A stretch of 64,000 nucleotides of DNA from Bdellovibrio sp. GT3 (lineage in GTDB: Bacteria > Bdellovibrionota > Bdellovibrionia > Bdellovibrionales > Bdellovibrionaceae): assembly GCF_037996765.1 (NCBI RefSeq), contig NZ_JBBNAD010000004.1:496001-560000 (forward strand), written 5' to 3'. This document shows, one piece after another, positions 49,371-58,551 of this stretch (its first letter is position 1; the number at the start of each line of letters is the position of its first letter). A program made the position numbers and the translations under genes. The notes beneath the pieces were generated by a model. The model was not told the DNA's origin, did not search any database, and saw only the letters and a program-made list of their open reading frames with translations.

Positions 49371-50208
49371 CCGAAGCTGCCATGATAATCAGAGCGCCGA
49401 AAGCCTGAAACCAGGAAAGGCGCTCTTGCAGCAGTAAAAATCCAAACAGTGCCGCAAACGGGGATTCCAGCAGGAAAATCATGCTCGCTGTAGAGTCCGA
49501 CAAAACCTTTTGCGCCCTGATCTGAATCGAAAAAGCAATGATACTGGAACCTAAACCCAACATTGCAACTCCCGCCCAAGCCTCCCACGGAGCTGTCATG
49601 TTGACTGACTTTTGCGTCAATAACAGTGGACTTAGCAGGAGTAAAACCCAAATCGACTGAAAATTGTTAAAGCGAAAGGCATTGTCCACTTTGTGGGTGA
49701 TTCTGCCGATGTAAATGATATGTCCTGCCGCCAGTACGGAGCAGGCCAGTGTCCAAAGGTCACCGGTGTTAACGTCAGTGACATTCGCATCCATCAACAC
49801 GAAGGTTCCCGCCAAGGCCACAAAAGCCAAAGCATAATTCAGCAGACTGCTGCGGGTTTTGAAAATCAGCGTATTGATCAAAGGCACCAGAATCACATAA
49901 AGGCTGGTGATGAATCCGCTTTTGGTGGCGGTGGTGTATTGCAGTCCGATCGTTTGCAGGATCAGCATGCCGCCCAAAAAGAATCCTGCCGGGAGAGCTT
50001 TTTTAAAGTCCGATTTCATGGAGGGAAGGCCTGCAGGTCTGAAATACAGGTAGATCAACTCCCCAAAAACAGAGGCGATTAAAAAACGATAGACCATCGC
50101 TTCGACAGGTGAGAATGCACGAAGGGCAAATACGGTCGCGACGAAGCCAAAGCCCCAAAGAGCTCCGGCCAGAATCAATTCAATGGCGGCGCGATTTTTC
50201 GTCAGCAC
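49312..50208 (-). CDS. EamA-family (DMT) transporter
   Basis: The 298-residue protein has ten TM helices in two EamA halves (ELILAGALWGFGFVATVFALRAFSPVEAMVYRFLIAS and LLLSPLLLTQKS...GLGSSIIAFSIQIRAQKVLSDSTASMIFLLESPFAALFGFLLLQERLS). The ESPFAAL and LxExL motifs are typical. Such carriers export metabolites or amino acids, but the substrate cannot be inferred. It starts at GTG 50208 with weak SD, 3 bp after the reductase gene, and overlaps the convergent DUF475 gene by 59 bp. Confidence 0.9.
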   Translation of the reverse strand: MLTKNRAAIELILAGALWGFGFVATVFALRAFSPVEAMVYRFLIASVFGELIYLYFRPAGLPSMKSDFKKALPAGFFLGGMLILQTIGLQYTTATKSGFITSLYVILVPLINTLIFKTRSSLLNYALAFVALAGTFVLMDANVTDVNTGDLWTLACSVLAAGHIIYIGRITHKVDNAFRFNNFQSIWVLLLLSPLLLTQKSVNMTAPWEAWAGVAMLGLGSSIIAFSIQIRAQKVLSDSTASMIFLLESPFAALFGFLLLQERLSWFQAFGALIIMAASAIQILADPSSKTTGKQPQE

Positions 50209-50211
50209 AAC

Positions 50212-50934
50212 CTAGTCGAAAGCTTCCGACCAGATCTTGTTTTTTTCGATACCATCAACTTCGATCAGCTGATGTTTAACTTCTTTGATCATTCCACCAT
50301 TGCCACACATGTAGAATGTCGTCGGGATGTTTTTGTAATCAAACTCTGAAATGAAGTTTTGGATGTAACCCTTTTTTCCGGTCCATGATTCCTGAGGGCG
50401 ACTTAGAACAAACTCAAATTTGAAATCAGGAAGTTCTTTGGCAAGGGCCTCCAGCTCGGGCTGATAGTACATGTCTTTTTCGCTGCGAACACCAAAAAGC
50501 ATGCGATAGCGTAAATTTGGATACTGCTCTTTCTTGGAAAGCAGGTAGCAAATGTGCTGGGAAAGTCCTGTGCCCGTATTCAGGAAAACAATTTGTTCAG
50601 TCGGTGGCTCCTGGAAGAAGACTTTGCCGAAGGGGCCGGTGAAATTCACGGTTTCGCCGCCTTTAAGATTCCAAACAAACGTCGAGGCGATTCCGTTTTC
50701 CACGAATTTGAAAAGGAGACGGAAGCCGTTGGGCGTTCTGTCATCACTTGCGATAGAGTAGGCACGCAAAACAGGTTTTGCTTCGCCTTGTGGAACATTC
50801 AACATTACAAATTGACCAGCTTTAAATTTGAATTCAGCAGGAGTTTCTGTCTTTAGCACCAATTCGCGAACTGTCGGCGTGTGATCGATGATTTGTTCGA
50901 CTTTCATGTGATAGACGGTGCGTGCTGAAGACAT
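50212..50934 (-). CDS. Ferredoxin-NADP reductase-like FAD/NAD(P) oxidoreductase
   Basis: The 240-residue protein has the FNR fold: FKFKAGQFVMLNVPQG and VLRAYSIASDD (FAD-binding RxYSxxS), then FTGPFGKVFF, IVFLNTGTGLSQHICYLL (pyridine nucleotide site, GTGxxP-like), YRMLFGVRSEKDMYY and the C-terminal YMCGNGGMIKEVKHQL. No iron-sulfur motif is present, so it likely passes electrons between NAD(P)H and a separate ferredoxin, flavodoxin or other partner. AAGGAG lies before ATG 50934; the frame is open further upstream without SD. Confidence 0.87.
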   Translation of the reverse strand: MSSARTVYHMKVEQIIDHTPTVRELVLKTETPAEFKFKAGQFVMLNVPQGEAKPVLRAYSIASDDRTPNGFRLLFKFVENGIASTFVWNLKGGETVNFTGPFGKVFFQEPPTEQIVFLNTGTGLSQHICYLLSKKEQYPNLRYRMLFGVRSEKDMYYQPELEALAKELPDFKFEFVLSRPQESWTGKKGYIQNFISEFDYKNIPTTFYMCGNGGMIKEVKHQLIEVDGIEKNKIWSEAFD

Positions 50935-51048
50935 TTTTTCTCCTTCGGATAAGAGCCAGTCATAATCCGAAAATACCAGACAGTCCAACAATTTAGCTTG
51001 TTGATTACGAATCAATTAAATAAACTTATGGGCAGTGAGGGAGTCTTC

Positions 51049-53088
51049 GTGAATAGTGCACAGCATCTGATTTTATCTCTTATTGCAGTATTGAGTTTGT
51101 CTGCTCAAGCACAAGAAAATCTGGAAACGGCAGCTACTGCCGACGAAATTCCTGCTCCGCAGCAGTCCCTGATGAAGTCGGCGGCAAATAAGGAATACCC
51201 TAAACCTATGTTCTTTGATCAGCTCGATAATGGTGTTTTATTGCCGCCTCTTGAGCTGGAGTACGATTTATCGATCCAAAACGGCAAAACCTTGAAGTTG
51301 GGGCCGGTTTTCATCAATCAAAGCACATTTAATTTTCAATTAAAGCCGTTAGGGCAGGCACACCCTCAGCTGGCGAAAGTTTTGTCTCCAGAGCAAAGAA
51401 ATTTAGAAACCCTGATCATTGATTGGCCTGTGGAGCTTTTGGGATCTGCAAATCTGGAAATGATCTCCAGAACAGGAAACGTCCTTTGGCAGTACGAAAT
51501 CACAGAGGTTGAGCAGAAAAAATGGAGTGCGCAGACCCAGGCTTGGCGTGCGAGTTTGATGGCACAAAAAGTTCCCGCAGCAGAGCTGACCAACGCAGGA
51601 TTTTTTGGCAGCGCCTTTGCGATTCCGAACTTCAAAGCCGCGGGCAGTCCTTTTGGAAAGCTAAATGAGATCTTTCGTTTCTGTTTGTCCCACCAGGTGG
51701 GGCGTGGTTACACACGTCTTTGTTCTCAGTGGTACGGGAATCAAAAACTTGAAGACGGAAAAATGGTTTTGGGGAAAGCACGTGTCGACGTCACAACTCC
51801 ACGGGTTTTGTTAAACAACCAGGAATCCTTGATGCGTCAGTCTGTGCCGGCGCAGTCGGAAGGACCGACGGCTTTCTTTGCGGAGTTGGCGACGGGCGAA
51901 AGTTATGAGTTCCTGGTTGAACCCAACAAATTGCAGCTGATGGATATTGCCGATACAGCACGTCCGGGCACGTTGCGTATTGTGGGTTATGAAACCCGTC
52001 CCATCGGGCGTTCGGTGCTGCTGAATCCGGATCAGTATCTTAAAATCACCAAGATGTTTGGTTTTGAGTCGACAATCGGGGACGATCGTAAGTATTGGGC
52101 CGCGGCTTTGCAAAAAGATGACGCCAAAGTTTATCTTCCGGGCAAAGGCGGCGGCGTATTCAAGCAGCGCTTTGAATTGTCTGTCATTCCACGTCGTCAG
52201 GCTCGTCTTTATTTGCACGAACGTACTCCGACAGGAACGTACAACGATAACATCAAGATCTTTGGTCGTAAGCTTAAAGACGTGGCTTTGAATACGGATC
52301 AAAACTCGGTTTCAGTCGAAAAGAATGAACCGGATGAATTCACCTGGAGATTCAAAGCGACAGAGCGTGGTGAAATCAACCGCTCTTACATGAATTTGAA
52401 TTTCGAAGGTCAGCAATACCGTTCGTATTTTGAAATTTACAAAGGCTTTCCACGAGAGCTTTCAGCGCGTCTGTCCGTAGCGAAGTCCTCAGCGGATTTT
52501 GTTTTCATGAGTGAGGTGGCTTACAATCAGTGGTTCGAGGATCTGTTCACTTGGACGAACTACTGGATTTCCCGCCAACGCTGGGGGATCAGTGCCAAGT
52601 ATTTCCGCTCTATGAATGAAATCAAAGTCAGCACTGCCGGTCGTACAGCCCCGTTGGATGTGTTAACGGTGGATCTGAAGTACCGATTTGTTCCCGGTCT
52701 TTGGAATCGTGATGAAACAGTCGGTATGATGGCCTCTTATCAGAACGTGAACTTTGGTGATCTTGCGGCTCCCATGGTGGGTGGCGGTATTTTCTGGGCG
52801 CGTTCCATGCCGAAACTTTTTGATGATCTATTCAATCTGGTTCCGTTGTTCCGTTATCCAAAATGGGTGGATGTTGAGTTCATTTACTATGCGCAAAGTA
52901 TGAAGGAAAATGTGAAGTTGAATTCCTCCATGTCCCTGAACTTCCACGGTAAGGTGCTTTGGACGGATACTTTGTTCGGTGAGGCGGGCTTTGGTATCAA
53001 ACGATATGCCTTTGTTGATTCTGAAAAAAATCAAAAAGCGGAGCTGAACACCTTCTACGGTACCGTGGGAATGGGCCTTAGTTTCTAA
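51049..53088 (+). CDS. Large exported protein with predicted C-terminal outer-membrane barrel
   Basis: The 679-residue protein starts at GTG 51049 (GAGGGAG upstream) with a signal peptide (VNSAQHLILSLIAVLSLSAQAQ). The N-terminal 450 residues are strand-rich, with sugar- or Ig-like beta patterns but no recognised family. The last 220 residues alternate hydrophobic and polar residues and end in GMGLSF with terminal Phe, as outer-membrane barrels do. I do not recognise the family. The GTG start is a choice over ATG 51028, which would put the signal peptide deeper in the protein. Confidence 0.65.
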   Translation: MNSAQHLILSLIAVLSLSAQAQENLETAATADEIPAPQQSLMKSAANKEYPKPMFFDQLDNGVLLPPLELEYDLSIQNGKTLKLGPVFINQSTFNFQLKPLGQAHPQLAKVLSPEQRNLETLIIDWPVELLGSANLEMISRTGNVLWQYEITEVEQKKWSAQTQAWRASLMAQKVPAAELTNAGFFGSAFAIPNFKAAGSPFGKLNEIFRFCLSHQVGRGYTRLCSQWYGNQKLEDGKMVLGKARVDVTTPRVLLNNQESLMRQSVPAQSEGPTAFFAELATGESYEFLVEPNKLQLMDIADTARPGTLRIVGYETRPIGRSVLLNPDQYLKITKMFGFESTIGDDRKYWAAALQKDDAKVYLPGKGGGVFKQRFELSVIPRRQARLYLHERTPTGTYNDNIKIFGRKLKDVALNTDQNSVSVEKNEPDEFTWRFKATERGEINRSYMNLNFEGQQYRSYFEIYKGFPRELSARLSVAKSSADFVFMSEVAYNQWFEDLFTWTNYWISRQRWGISAKYFRSMNEIKVSTAGRTAPLDVLTVDLKYRFVPGLWNRDETVGMMASYQNVNFGDLAAPMVGGGIFWARSMPKLFDDLFNLVPLFRYPKWVDVEFIYYAQSMKENVKLNSSMSLNFHGKVLWTDTLFGEAGFGIKRYAFVDSEKNQKAELNTFYGTVGMGLSF

Positions 53089-53185
53089 GCTGAGTGCCCC
53101 TCATTGTTCCCTGTCTAAGCTTTAAACAACTGTAAACGCTCTTAGTGCTGCTCGGGCTGGTCCCGAGTTTGCTCCATGGGAGTCC

Positions 53186-54184
53186 ATGGATAAATTCATA
53201 AAAATATGGATGGTGGCCGCTTTGTCAGCTGTGTGTTTTCAAACGGCGCATGGCGCGGATTCAAAGGTAATCAATGACTCGCTGGTGAAGGATCTTTCCT
53301 GCCGGAACTTGTCTGTGGATTCCATTTATTCCGCAATCTATCCTCGCACGGCATTTCATACTTATTATCATTTGCCGGTCCAAAACTGGTATTTCAAATC
53401 CGGTGGCCCGGCGTTGGGCGTTTGCTGGGGACTGGCCAGTGCCCAAAGAAAAATGTTCTACCTTGCGCGATTTGACGAGAAAGAAGAGCTTTCCAAGGAT
53501 GAGCTGATGCGCAGAACCCTTAATATGGTTCGTGGTCATGATCTGAGCCCGCAACAAGTGGGTGAGGGTAACGTGCGTATGGTGAAATCACCCATAAATC
53601 GCTACGAAGTCTTAAAGTATGCCGATGATTCGTTATTGCATTCGTGGATTAGAGAGCCAATAAACCCAGAGGGTATTTTTCCTTTGATCAACAAAGGGTA
53701 CAAAGAGGAAGTCCGTGGTAAATCTTATTGGAAGACCTTCAAGCTGGATGTGGAACGGGCCCAGCAAGAGCGTTTCTTCAGGTTTTCGAACTTATCCATG
53801 GTGGTTGGCGACGAGGATGATCGTGGGACAGTGGAGAACATGCTGACTTTCAGTGCGTTGAAAAAGAATCTTGAGACCCATCGCCTGACCCTTTTGAATT
53901 TGCGTTTTGGGCGAATGGATCAACACGTTGTTGTAGCCAAAGATTTGAAGGTTTTTGACAATAAGGTTGCCATCTTCGTTTATGATTCGAATCAGCCACT
54001 GACTGAAAACGTCATCTGGTACGACATGGAAAAGAAATCCTTTCACTCGCCGGGAGTATATCAGGGAGTGAAAAGTGAGGGTGACCCCAAGCGTGCCATC
54101 GGTGTATACATAATGGATGAAGAAGAACGTGGGCCGATTGAGGCCGCGATGTTGCGACATTATCAAAAAGAGTGCACTAAGTAG
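53186..54184 (+). CDS. Secreted protein with papain-like Cys/His/Asp order, unknown substrate
   Basis: The 332-residue protein has a signal peptide (ending TAHGAD). Candidate catalytic landmarks are GVCWGLASAQRKMFYLARF with Cys80 at a helix start, MDQHVVVAKDL with His247, and FVYDSNQPLTEN with Asp/Asn about 20 residues later; this is the order of C39-like and other papain-fold peptidases. No family match by eye. A GGGAG precedes the ATG at 53186. It may be functionally analogous to the secreted papain-like protein at 2165-3823, but the two are not obviously homologous. Confidence 0.6.
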   Translation: MDKFIKIWMVAALSAVCFQTAHGADSKVINDSLVKDLSCRNLSVDSIYSAIYPRTAFHTYYHLPVQNWYFKSGGPALGVCWGLASAQRKMFYLARFDEKEELSKDELMRRTLNMVRGHDLSPQQVGEGNVRMVKSPINRYEVLKYADDSLLHSWIREPINPEGIFPLINKGYKEEVRGKSYWKTFKLDVERAQQERFFRFSNLSMVVGDEDDRGTVENMLTFSALKKNLETHRLTLLNLRFGRMDQHVVVAKDLKVFDNKVAIFVYDSNQPLTENVIWYDMEKKSFHSPGVYQGVKSEGDPKRAIGVYIMDEEERGPIEAAMLRHYQKECTK

Positions 54185-54201
54185 GTTGGACCGGAGAGAG
54201 C

Positions 54202-54267
54202 ATGGCGATTAAAATAGTAATAGCGTGTGCTCTTGTCCTGATTGCCCTCGCGATGTATACAGCTTAG
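54202..54267 (+). CDS. Predicted 21-residue membrane peptide
   Basis: ATG 54202 has GGAGAGAG immediately upstream and the frame ends at TAG 54265-54267. The peptide starts MAIKIVIACALVLIALAM, a single TM segment with one Lys at the N-terminal side. It follows the papain-like gene by 17 bp, so they may be co-transcribed. Its stop overlaps the stop of the convergent barrel gene. SD quality and hydrophobicity support it; size makes it uncertain. Confidence 0.4.
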   Translation: MAIKIVIACALVLIALAMYTA

Positions 54268-54923
54268 AAATAGGCGAAGATTCCGGCGCTACCTGTGAAG
54301 CCCGTATTTGCGTAATAGCCACCCGTGACGGTCTGGCGTTCATACATATAGCCCAATTCAATACGAAAACATGCCGAGCTTGAAGTCGGAAACCATTTTA
54401 CCACCATGCCACCAAAAGCATCAGCAATGTCAAATTTGGTTCCGTTACCGCGATCGGTGTTGCCAAATGCACCCCATGCCGTCAGACCATAAATAAAAGC
54501 TTCCCCGGTGATATTGGGAATTAAGTTATAGTCGCCAAAGGCGCCGACTTTCCAGGTGCTGGAAGTAACGTCATTGGCGTGATTCATAGTAAATTGCAGC
54601 AATGGGCCGAATTCATAGGTTGCAAGATTCCATCCATAGCGCGCAGTCAAGCTCATGGAAGATTCGCTTGTCGCATTCTCAGCATCAGACTTGGTGTTGG
54701 AAAATCCAAAATTCAATCCGATGGAGTTATCCCGTGTGGGCATCCCATCGTTGTCACCAAACTGATCCTGGGAAATCAGGTCGTAAACGGCCCCCGGTGC
54801 AAGTGGGGCATTGCTTTCAATGATGGCAGTGTTGCCTTTGACTTTACGAACCTTGATTTTCTGTGCATACGCGGAGCCAGCAGACAGAGATATCAGTGTG
54901 AAAATCAAAAAAAGCAGTCTCAT
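54264..54923 (-). CDS. Small outer-membrane beta-barrel protein
   Basis: The 219-residue protein has a signal peptide (MRLLFLIFTLISLSAGSAYA) and AAGGAG 7 nt before ATG 54923. After a short region (KVRKVKGNTAIIESNAPLAPGAVYDLI) the remaining 150 residues form amphipathic strands (SIGLNFGFS, SMSLTARYGWN, YEFGPLLQFTMN...) ending IFAYF with terminal Phe. It is an opacity- or OmpW-like 8-strand barrel by size. Function unknown. Confidence 0.72.
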   Translation of the reverse strand: MRLLFLIFTLISLSAGSAYAQKIKVRKVKGNTAIIESNAPLAPGAVYDLISQDQFGDNDGMPTRDNSIGLNFGFSNTKSDAENATSESSMSLTARYGWNLATYEFGPLLQFTMNHANDVTSSTWKVGAFGDYNLIPNITGEAFIYGLTAWGAFGNTDRGNGTKFDIADAFGGMVVKWFPTSSSACFRIELGYMYERQTVTGGYYANTGFTGSAGIFAYF

Positions 54924-55075
54924 CTTGGCTCCTTGTATTAGCGGTATCTTTATTTTTAGAGTGAACCATAAGGGAGTCAACGGGAACTTGTCTCACTCTG
55001 AGAATCTGCGTCTCAGGGAGGTTAAGTTTATCCAGACCAAGGCCGATGAGTTTTTAAGGGAATGAAGGGAGTGGC

Positions 55076-55723
55076 ATGTCTTCGAAATGGGGAAATATTC
55101 CGTCGTGGGCTTATGATTCCGCGAAATCGTTGATGCAAACTTTGAAAATTGTCGACCCGGAAACCTATGCGCACTGCTGCCGTGTCGGAGAGTTGTCACG
55201 CAAGCTGGCCCGGGATGCGGGATTGAATGAATACGAACAAAAGCTCGCTGAGTTTGCCGGACTCTTTCATGACATCGGCAAAATGGGTGTTTCTCAAAGC
55301 ATTATTGCCAAACCAGGAAAACTGGATCCCAAAGAGCAGGAGATCATGCGCTCACACCCGGTAATGAGCGAAGAAATCATTCAGCCACTGGCCTCTCATA
55401 AGTTCTTTGAAACCATCCTGCCGGCGATTCGTGGACACCACGAACGTGTCGATGGGACGGGATATCCTGATAAAATTGCCGGAGATAAAATCGATATCCT
55501 GGCGCGTGTGATTCTGGTGGTGGATACCTACGATGCGATGTCGCAGACCCGTGCTTACCGTAAAGGACTTCCTGACGAAGTGGTGTACGAGGAACTTGTG
55601 CGTTGTTCCGGCACGCAGTTTGACTCTCAGTTGGTTAAGATATTCCTGCAGGCTCATCCGCATTGGGCGGATCAGGGGAATGATCAGGAAACCGAACATC
55701 TGATCATCCGCAAAATTGCATAA
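55076..55723 (+). CDS. HD-GYP-type phosphodiesterase
   Basis: The 215-residue protein consists of an HD-GYP domain alone: HCCRVGELSRKLA, FAGLFHDIGKMGV (HD), LPAIRGHHERVDGTGYP (the HHExxDGxGYP motif) and ILVVDTYDAMSQTRAYRKGLP. Such enzymes degrade cyclic di-GMP, and c-di-GMP controls the predatory life cycle in Bdellovibrio. No receiver or sensor domain is attached. GGGAGTGGC precedes the ATG. The final 25 residues are charged. Confidence 0.92.
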   Translation: MSSKWGNIPSWAYDSAKSLMQTLKIVDPETYAHCCRVGELSRKLARDAGLNEYEQKLAEFAGLFHDIGKMGVSQSIIAKPGKLDPKEQEIMRSHPVMSEEIIQPLASHKFFETILPAIRGHHERVDGTGYPDKIAGDKIDILARVILVVDTYDAMSQTRAYRKGLPDEVVYEELVRCSGTQFDSQLVKIFLQAHPHWADQGNDQETEHLIIRKIA

Positions 55724-55752
55724 AAAAAGCCTCCGATCAGGAGGCTTTTTTG
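55722..55752. terminator. Bidirectional intrinsic terminator after the HD-GYP gene
   Basis: AGCCTCC (55728-55734) pairs with GGAGGCT (55740-55746) around GATCA, with A7 and T6 flanks. It serves the convergent DUF1338 gene too. Confidence 0.9.
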
Positions 55753-55769
55753 TTTTTAGGAAAGAACAA

Positions 55770-56570
55770 TTACTTTTGTTTGTTCGTGCTTTCAAAGATC
55801 TTGTCAGCCGATTTGGCGACGAAGCCCTGATAGAACTTTCCGTTTTCCATTTTATAGCGTTTTGCAAATTCATAGTAGCAACCTGGAATGTTATGGGTGC
55901 CATCGTTGAACTTCACCGGAATTTCAGATGCCATCGTGGAGGATTGCTCCAGGTAATCCGCCTGAGTGCCTTTTACCAAACCACCTGATTTATTCAAAAC
56001 AACGCCTTTGTCTTGCAGGTAATCATTCAGATAGTTGATGTCCTGAAACTTTTTAAGATTGTTGATGTTCACAGTGAAATGGTTGGGACGGAAGCCATAA
56101 GCCGCCACCCATGAAGCGTATTCGGATTCTTTAGCCAGCTCCGAGTACAATTCAAAGGAAATATCCCAAGGGCGACCACACATCGAGAAGTCTTCGCTGT
56201 CGATCACGCTTTGTGGAATGGAATCAGCCAGTTTGTTCAGTGTTTCGCGAATGAACGGAGACACCTTTTCCAGTTCCAGCTCGGAAATGAAAATTTTTGG
56301 CATCTTTTCATCAGGATGTTCGAAGTGAAGTGCAAAAAGCTTTTTTTCAGTGAAGATGTAGGGTTCGCCTTTTTGTTCGTAACCGAATTTTTTGAACTGT
56401 TTGGCCAAAGACTCGATACCAAGGCGAGGATGATTAAAGGTACGAAGGGCAATGTGGTCATTCAAGACAGTTTCGCCTTCAGCGACAAACATGTCGTGAA
56501 TGCGTTTGGCTGCCGGATTTAGTTTGCAGTAATCTGCCCACATATTTTCTAGTAATGTATCAAGGGTCAT
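55770..56570 (-). CDS. DUF1338-family protein (2-oxoadipate dioxygenase/decarboxylase type)
   Basis: The 266-residue protein has the family start VLNDHIALRTFNHPRLGIESLAKQF and later ELYSELAKESEYASWVAAYGFRPNHFTVNINNL, in which His in NDHIAL and PNHFTV and a Glu are candidate Fe(II) ligands. A known member (HglS/YdcJ) converts 2-oxoadipate to D-2-hydroxyglutarate in lysine catabolism. This copy is much shorter than the about 450-residue HglS, so the exact reaction is uncertain. GGGAG lies 8 nt before the ATG. Confidence 0.85.
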   Translation of the reverse strand: MTLDTLLENMWADYCKLNPAAKRIHDMFVAEGETVLNDHIALRTFNHPRLGIESLAKQFKKFGYEQKGEPYIFTEKKLFALHFEHPDEKMPKIFISELELEKVSPFIRETLNKLADSIPQSVIDSEDFSMCGRPWDISFELYSELAKESEYASWVAAYGFRPNHFTVNINNLKKFQDINYLNDYLQDKGVVLNKSGGLVKGTQADYLEQSSTMASEIPVKFNDGTHNIPGCYYEFAKRYKMENGKFYQGFVAKSADKIFESTNKQK

Positions 56571-56660
56571 GTTGTCTCCCGTTTAGAAATAAAGGATACT
56601 TCTGTTGGCAATTCGGAGCAATGGAAGCACTTGGCTTAAAGCGTTAATGTCGGAGCGTAA

Positions 56661-57677
56661 ATGAGTACAATTCCTGAGATCCAACAAATTGAATCCCGCA
56701 TCCTGAGCTTGGGTAATTCTGTGCGTTCTGAGGTTCTGGCCTACAGCCAGGATGGAGACAGTAAATTGCCAATTTATAAAATTACATTCGGTTCTGAGGA
56801 TCCCCAGGCTCCGGTTTTGGGAATCGTGGGCGGGGTCCATGGACTTGAGCGCATCGGTGCACAGGTGACTGTTGCGATGATGAATTCATTCTCTGAACTT
56901 GTGCGCTGGGATCGACAATTGCAAAGAACCCTGCAGGATGTTCGGGTGTTTTTCATTCCGACCGTGAATCCGATTGGAATTTTGCGCAAAACCAGATGCA
57001 ATCCACGGGGTGTGGATTTGATGCGAAATGCTCCGGTTGATGCAGATAAACCAGCGCGCTGGCTGGGTGGGCATCGTTACTCCAATAAACTTCCGTGGTA
57101 TCGTGGCAAAGAAAACGAACCGATGGAAGTCGAATCTTTGGCGCTGATCAAGGGAGTACAAAAGGAAATCGCAAGCAGCCGCCTGGCGATCACTTTGGAT
57201 TGTCATTCGGGATTTGGCTTGCAGGATCGACTGTGGTTTCCTTATGCCAAAACTCAAAAACCGTTTCCGGAGTTGGGCTTGGTTCATTCCTTTAAAAATC
57301 TGTTGGATCAAACCTATCCACATCACTTTTACAAAGTGGAGCCTCAGGCGGGAACGTACACCACACATGGAGATTTGTGGGATTACCTGTACTTGCAGCA
57401 CAACGGTGTTGCGCAGGGAAAACAATACCTGCCATTGTGTCTGGAAATGGGTTCCTGGATGTGGGTGAAAAAACATCCGTCTCAGTTATTCAGAGCGGAT
57501 GGTCCGTTTAATCCATTGATTGGTCATCGTCATCAGCGGACTTTGCGTCGTCATAACACTCTTTTAGAGCTGATGATTCGCGCCGTTTCCAATCCTGAAG
57601 CGTGGGCGACTTTGACCTCAGAGCAGAAACTTCACCATGAAGAAAAGGCGCAGGAGTTGTGGTATGCAGGCACCTAG
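56661..57677 (+). CDS. M14-like zinc carboxypeptidase/succinylglutamate desuccinylase-type protein
   Basis: The 338-residue cytoplasmic protein (no signal peptide) shows LGIVGGVHGLERIGAQV with the zinc HxxE, IPTVNPIGILRKTRCNPRGVDLMRN (the NPxGxxxxxRxNxxxxDLNRN pattern), and LDCHSGFGLQDRLW with the third zinc His. These are landmarks of the M14/AstE family. The catalytic Glu is probably in LCLEMGSWMW near residue 260. It may trim peptides or peptidoglycan fragments, but the substrate is not known. The SD GGAG precedes the ATG. The next gene overlaps its end by 14 nt. Confidence 0.85.
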   Translation: MSTIPEIQQIESRILSLGNSVRSEVLAYSQDGDSKLPIYKITFGSEDPQAPVLGIVGGVHGLERIGAQVTVAMMNSFSELVRWDRQLQRTLQDVRVFFIPTVNPIGILRKTRCNPRGVDLMRNAPVDADKPARWLGGHRYSNKLPWYRGKENEPMEVESLALIKGVQKEIASSRLAITLDCHSGFGLQDRLWFPYAKTQKPFPELGLVHSFKNLLDQTYPHHFYKVEPQAGTYTTHGDLWDYLYLQHNGVAQGKQYLPLCLEMGSWMWVKKHPSQLFRADGPFNPLIGHRHQRTLRRHNTLLELMIRAVSNPEAWATLTSEQKLHHEEKAQELWYAGT

Positions 57678-58404
57678 AAAGTGGATTTTGTTACGAGGGC
57701 TTGGTCGCGGTAAGGGACACTGGGGGACATTCCCTCAGGAAATGCAAAAATTTTTTCCTGAAGATCAAATTGAGATGATCGATCTGCCTGGAAACGGGGA
57801 GCGCAATCACGAGCAAAGTCCTCTCGCGATCAAACAGTATGTCAAAGATCTGCGTGCAAATTCCAAATTTGTCTCTCAAGGAGAGTCGTTTCATTTATTG
57901 GCGATTTCCCTCGGTGCCATGATTGCAGCGCAGTGGTTGCACGATCATCCGGATGAAATCATCAAAGCGCATTTGATTTGCACCAGTTCGTCCGGCACCT
58001 CTCCATTTTATCATCGCTATCAGATGCATAACTATCTTCCGACCTTGAAGTTATTTTTGGCCGGGACAGATCCGGTGGCCTACGAGCGAGCCATCCTGGA
58101 AATGACGACGAACGATCTGAATAGACGGGCGGCAGAGTTTCCTGGATTTGTGGAGTATACAAGAAAGTATCCGGAGGCCCGCGGAAATGTCCTTCGTCAG
58201 TTGTTGGCGGCGTCACGATTCAAAATTCCTAAAAAGCTTCCCAAGGAAGTGAACTTAATGGGCAGCTATGGCGATCGCCTGGTTTCCCCGCACTGCACTT
58301 TGCAATTGGGAAGACTGTGGGGAGTGCAGCCCAAGATGCACGATTCTGCAGGACATGATCTGCCCATCGATGCCCCCCAATGGGTGCTGGAGCAGTTACT
58401 CTAA
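57664..58404 (+). CDS. Alpha/beta hydrolase
   Basis: The 246-residue protein has the fold's landmarks: WILLRGLGRGKGHWG, IDLPGNGER, HLLAISLGAMIAAQWL with nucleophile Ser in AxSxG, NLMGSYGDRLVSP with the likely Asp, and HDSAGHDLPID with the catalytic His. ATG 57664 has GGAG 9 nt upstream and overlaps the end of the M14 gene by 14 nt, so the pair is translationally coupled. Size and look are close to BioH/MenH-type hydrolases, but no pathway context supports biotin synthesis here. Confidence 0.88.
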   Translation: MQAPRKWILLRGLGRGKGHWGTFPQEMQKFFPEDQIEMIDLPGNGERNHEQSPLAIKQYVKDLRANSKFVSQGESFHLLAISLGAMIAAQWLHDHPDEIIKAHLICTSSSGTSPFYHRYQMHNYLPTLKLFLAGTDPVAYERAILEMTTNDLNRRAAEFPGFVEYTRKYPEARGNVLRQLLAASRFKIPKKLPKEVNLMGSYGDRLVSPHCTLQLGRLWGVQPKMHDSAGHDLPIDAPQWVLEQLL

Positions 58405-58493
58405 ATAAGGGTGCCTTAGTTCACAGAAAGATTTTCAGAAGAGTCCTCAGGTCTATTGTATTCGATCTGATGGTTTTGGGAAACAGGGTGTCG

Positions 58494-58520
58494 TTGACAG
58501 CTTTTCACTCTTAATATTCT
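58494..58520 (+). promoter_or_regulatory. Possible promoter of the 479-residue outer-membrane gene
   Basis: TTGACA (58494-58499) is a perfect -35, followed after 15 bp by TATTCT (58515-58520). The spacer is shorter than ideal, so this is tentative. It lies 32 bp before the GTG start at 58552. Confidence 0.3.
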
Positions 58521-58551
58521 CTACTGGCTGGACTTAAATCCAGAGGAGAAC

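Noticed and set aside
49382-49396. TGATAATCA near 49385 as a Fur site
   Set aside because: It lies inside the EamA coding region, only one arm fits the 7-1-7 pattern, and no promoter faces it.
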